From Thermoplasmata archaeon (GTDB taxonomy: Archaea; Thermoplasmatota; Thermoplasmata; Lutacidiplasmatales; UBA184), in the NCBI GenBank assembly GCA_013044425.1, contig JABEUK010000108.1, positions 1-6,687 of the forward strand: 6,687 nucleotides of DNA. Reading direction: 5' to 3'. Below the pieces are notes generated by a model. It was not told the origin of the DNA, did no database searches, and worked only from the letters and a program-made list of their open reading frames with translations. Position 1 is the first letter of the stretch, and every line of letters begins with the position of its first letter. Positions 6,357 through 6,687 of this stretch are shown here, piece after piece. Both the position numbers and the translations under genes were made by a program.

Positions 6357-6519
6357 GGGAGCATAGGCTAATCTGGTAGACCAGCGGGCTCCAGTCAGGG
6401 GGAACTATCGGTCCTCCTGTGAAGTTGGGTCTGCGGAGGGATGCGAGCGCATCTCGATGACGAGTGACTGGAGCGCGCGGAGAGACCCGCATATCGGGGT
6501 TCAAATCCCCGTGCTCCCA
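6357..6519 (+). tRNA. tRNA-Trp (anticodon CCA) with intron after position 37
   Basis: The gene folds as a cloverleaf once 90 nt are removed, leaving 73 nt. Acceptor stem: GGGAGCA (6357-6363) with TGCTCCC (6512-6518), discriminator A at 6519, and no encoded CCA (TTG follows). D arm: 6366-6382 with the GG of the loop at 6375-6376. Anticodon stem: GCGGG (6384-6388) with CCCGC (6486-6490). The loop C-T-CCA-G plus A6485 gives anticodon CCA at 6391-6393. T arm: CGGGG / TTCAAAT / CCCCG (6495-6511). The D stem is weak, with a C12/A23 mismatch and a T13-G22 wobble. An intron in tRNA-Trp at 37/38 is typical of euryarchaea. The gene is divergent from the importer operon. Confidence 0.95.
6395..6484 (+). 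other. tRNA-Trp intron (90 nt), possible degenerate box C/D guide
   Basis: The boundaries are set by the cloverleaf and by a bulge-helix arrangement: CTCC (6389-6392) pairs with GGAG (6479-6482), leaving 3-nt bulges AGT (6393-6395) and AGA (6483-6485), each containing one splice site. The inner helix does not continue the GGAG strand. Instead CAGGGGGA (6396-6403) pairs with TCCTCCTG (6412-6419), so this is a relaxed bulge-helix. A second hairpin is 6438-6444 with 6449-6455 (7 bp including one G-U). In Haloferax and other euryarchaea the tRNA-Trp intron is a box C/D RNA guiding 2'-O-methylation at C34 and U39. The 90 nt length and the complementarity to both exons fit this, but candidate boxes (GTGAAGT, CGATGA, CGGA twice) are degenerate. 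The intron call is firm; the guide function is speculative. Confidence 0.85.
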
Positions 6520-6543
6520 TTGAAAGTGGGTGGCCAGGCCCAT

Positions 6544-6570
6544 CTCCGGAGGCCCGGGGGACCTCCGGAG
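6544..6570. repeat. Perfect 9 bp inverted repeat downstream of tRNA-Trp
   Basis: CTCCGGAGG (6544-6552) and CCTCCGGAG (6562-6570) are exact reverse complements around a 9 nt loop. The core CTCCGGAG is itself a palindrome, so it is also an 8 bp direct repeat. It lies 24 nt after the tRNA 3' end and could act as a processing or termination structure, though no T-run follows. Confidence 0.85.
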
Positions 6571-6620
6571 TCCGGCTTCTCCGCAGGTAAACTTCGTGGG
6601 GGAAAGGGGTCCGCTTGGAA

Positions 6621-6651
6621 GGGGGTCGGCGCTGGCTCGGCTGGGACCCCC
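6621..6651. repeat. Perfect 7 bp inverted repeat near the window end
   Basis: GGGGGTC (6621-6627) pairs with GACCCCC (6645-6651) around a 17 nt GC-rich loop. It is followed at once by the palindromic CCGGCCGG region. It could be part of a longer RNA fold continuing beyond the window. Confidence 0.75.
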
Positions 6652-6687
6652 GGCCGGGCCTGAGGACCGCTCCCCACGGTCAACCAA

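Larger units (their letters stand above)
6520..6687. other. Intergenic tail with no supported gene
   Basis: These 168 bases are very GC-rich and run off the window. I see no coding region with family resemblance, no T-rich terminator after the tRNA, and no RNase P, SRP or 5S rRNA signature motif. Two strong inverted repeats (6544-6570 and 6621-6651) are the only structure. It may be the 5' flank of a gene outside the window or an unrecognised structured RNA. Confidence 0.5.

Noticed and set aside
6229..6687. Minus-strand open frame of 152 codons through the tRNA and intergenic DNA
   Set aside because: It runs straight through the tRNA-Trp gene and the operon promoter, and has no recognisable protein features.
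6520..6687. RNase P RNA or SRP RNA gene
   Set aside because: GGGGGAAAGGGG and CTTGGAAGGGGG looked suggestive, but the universal GAGGAAAGUC of RNase P and the GGAA/GGAGCAG pattern of the SRP domain IV loop are absent.
1..6687. CRISPR array, insertion sequence, integration site or defence island
   Set aside because: I saw no regularly spaced repeats, transposase or integrase motifs, target-site duplications or partial tRNA copies. Gene content is core repair, regulation, transport and a tRNA.

Overview
The window looks like chromosomal DNA of a high-GC archaeon (roughly two thirds G+C by eye), most plausibly a euryarchaeal lineage such as a Thermoplasmatota relative. The support is a tRNA-Trp gene with an archaeal-style intron after position 37, TATA-like elements placed about 25 bp upstream of start codons as in leaderless archaeal transcripts, a regulator of a type I know from euryarchaea, and a membrane-anchored binding protein rich in N-glycosylation sequons. 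The lineage is an inference and cannot be fixed from this window alone.

Layout, left to right. Positions 1-1912 (+) hold almost all of uvrB, the damage-verifying helicase of nucleotide excision repair; its first ~30 codons lie outside the window. Positions 1967-2809 (+) encode a winged-helix regulator with a conserved C-terminal domain, preceded by its own TATA-like element. It converges tail-to-tail, with a 24 bp overlap, on a three-gene minus-strand operon spanning 6238 to 2786. In transcription order the operon encodes a membrane-anchored substrate-binding protein (btuF-like), a FecCD/BtuC-type permease (btuC-like), and an ABC ATPase carrying an extra C-terminal domain (btuD-like). The genes are 4 bp apart and then overlap by 3 bp, so translation is probably coupled. 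Together they make a complete binding-protein-dependent ABC importer, most likely for vitamin B12/corrinoids, with siderophore iron as the alternative.

Divergent from the importer, a tRNA-Trp(CCA) gene at 6357-6519 carries a 90 nt intron. The last 168 bases contain no convincing gene but hold two strong GC-rich inverted repeats.

The most interesting structure is the tRNA-Trp intron. It can form the CTCC/GGAG splicing helix with two 3-nt bulges, but it also has a 10 bp complement to the anticodon loop and a 7 bp complement to the 3' splice junction. This resembles the guide-carrying tRNA-Trp introns of euryarchaea, but with degenerate box motifs. I found no previously undescribed defence, mobile or biosynthetic system here.
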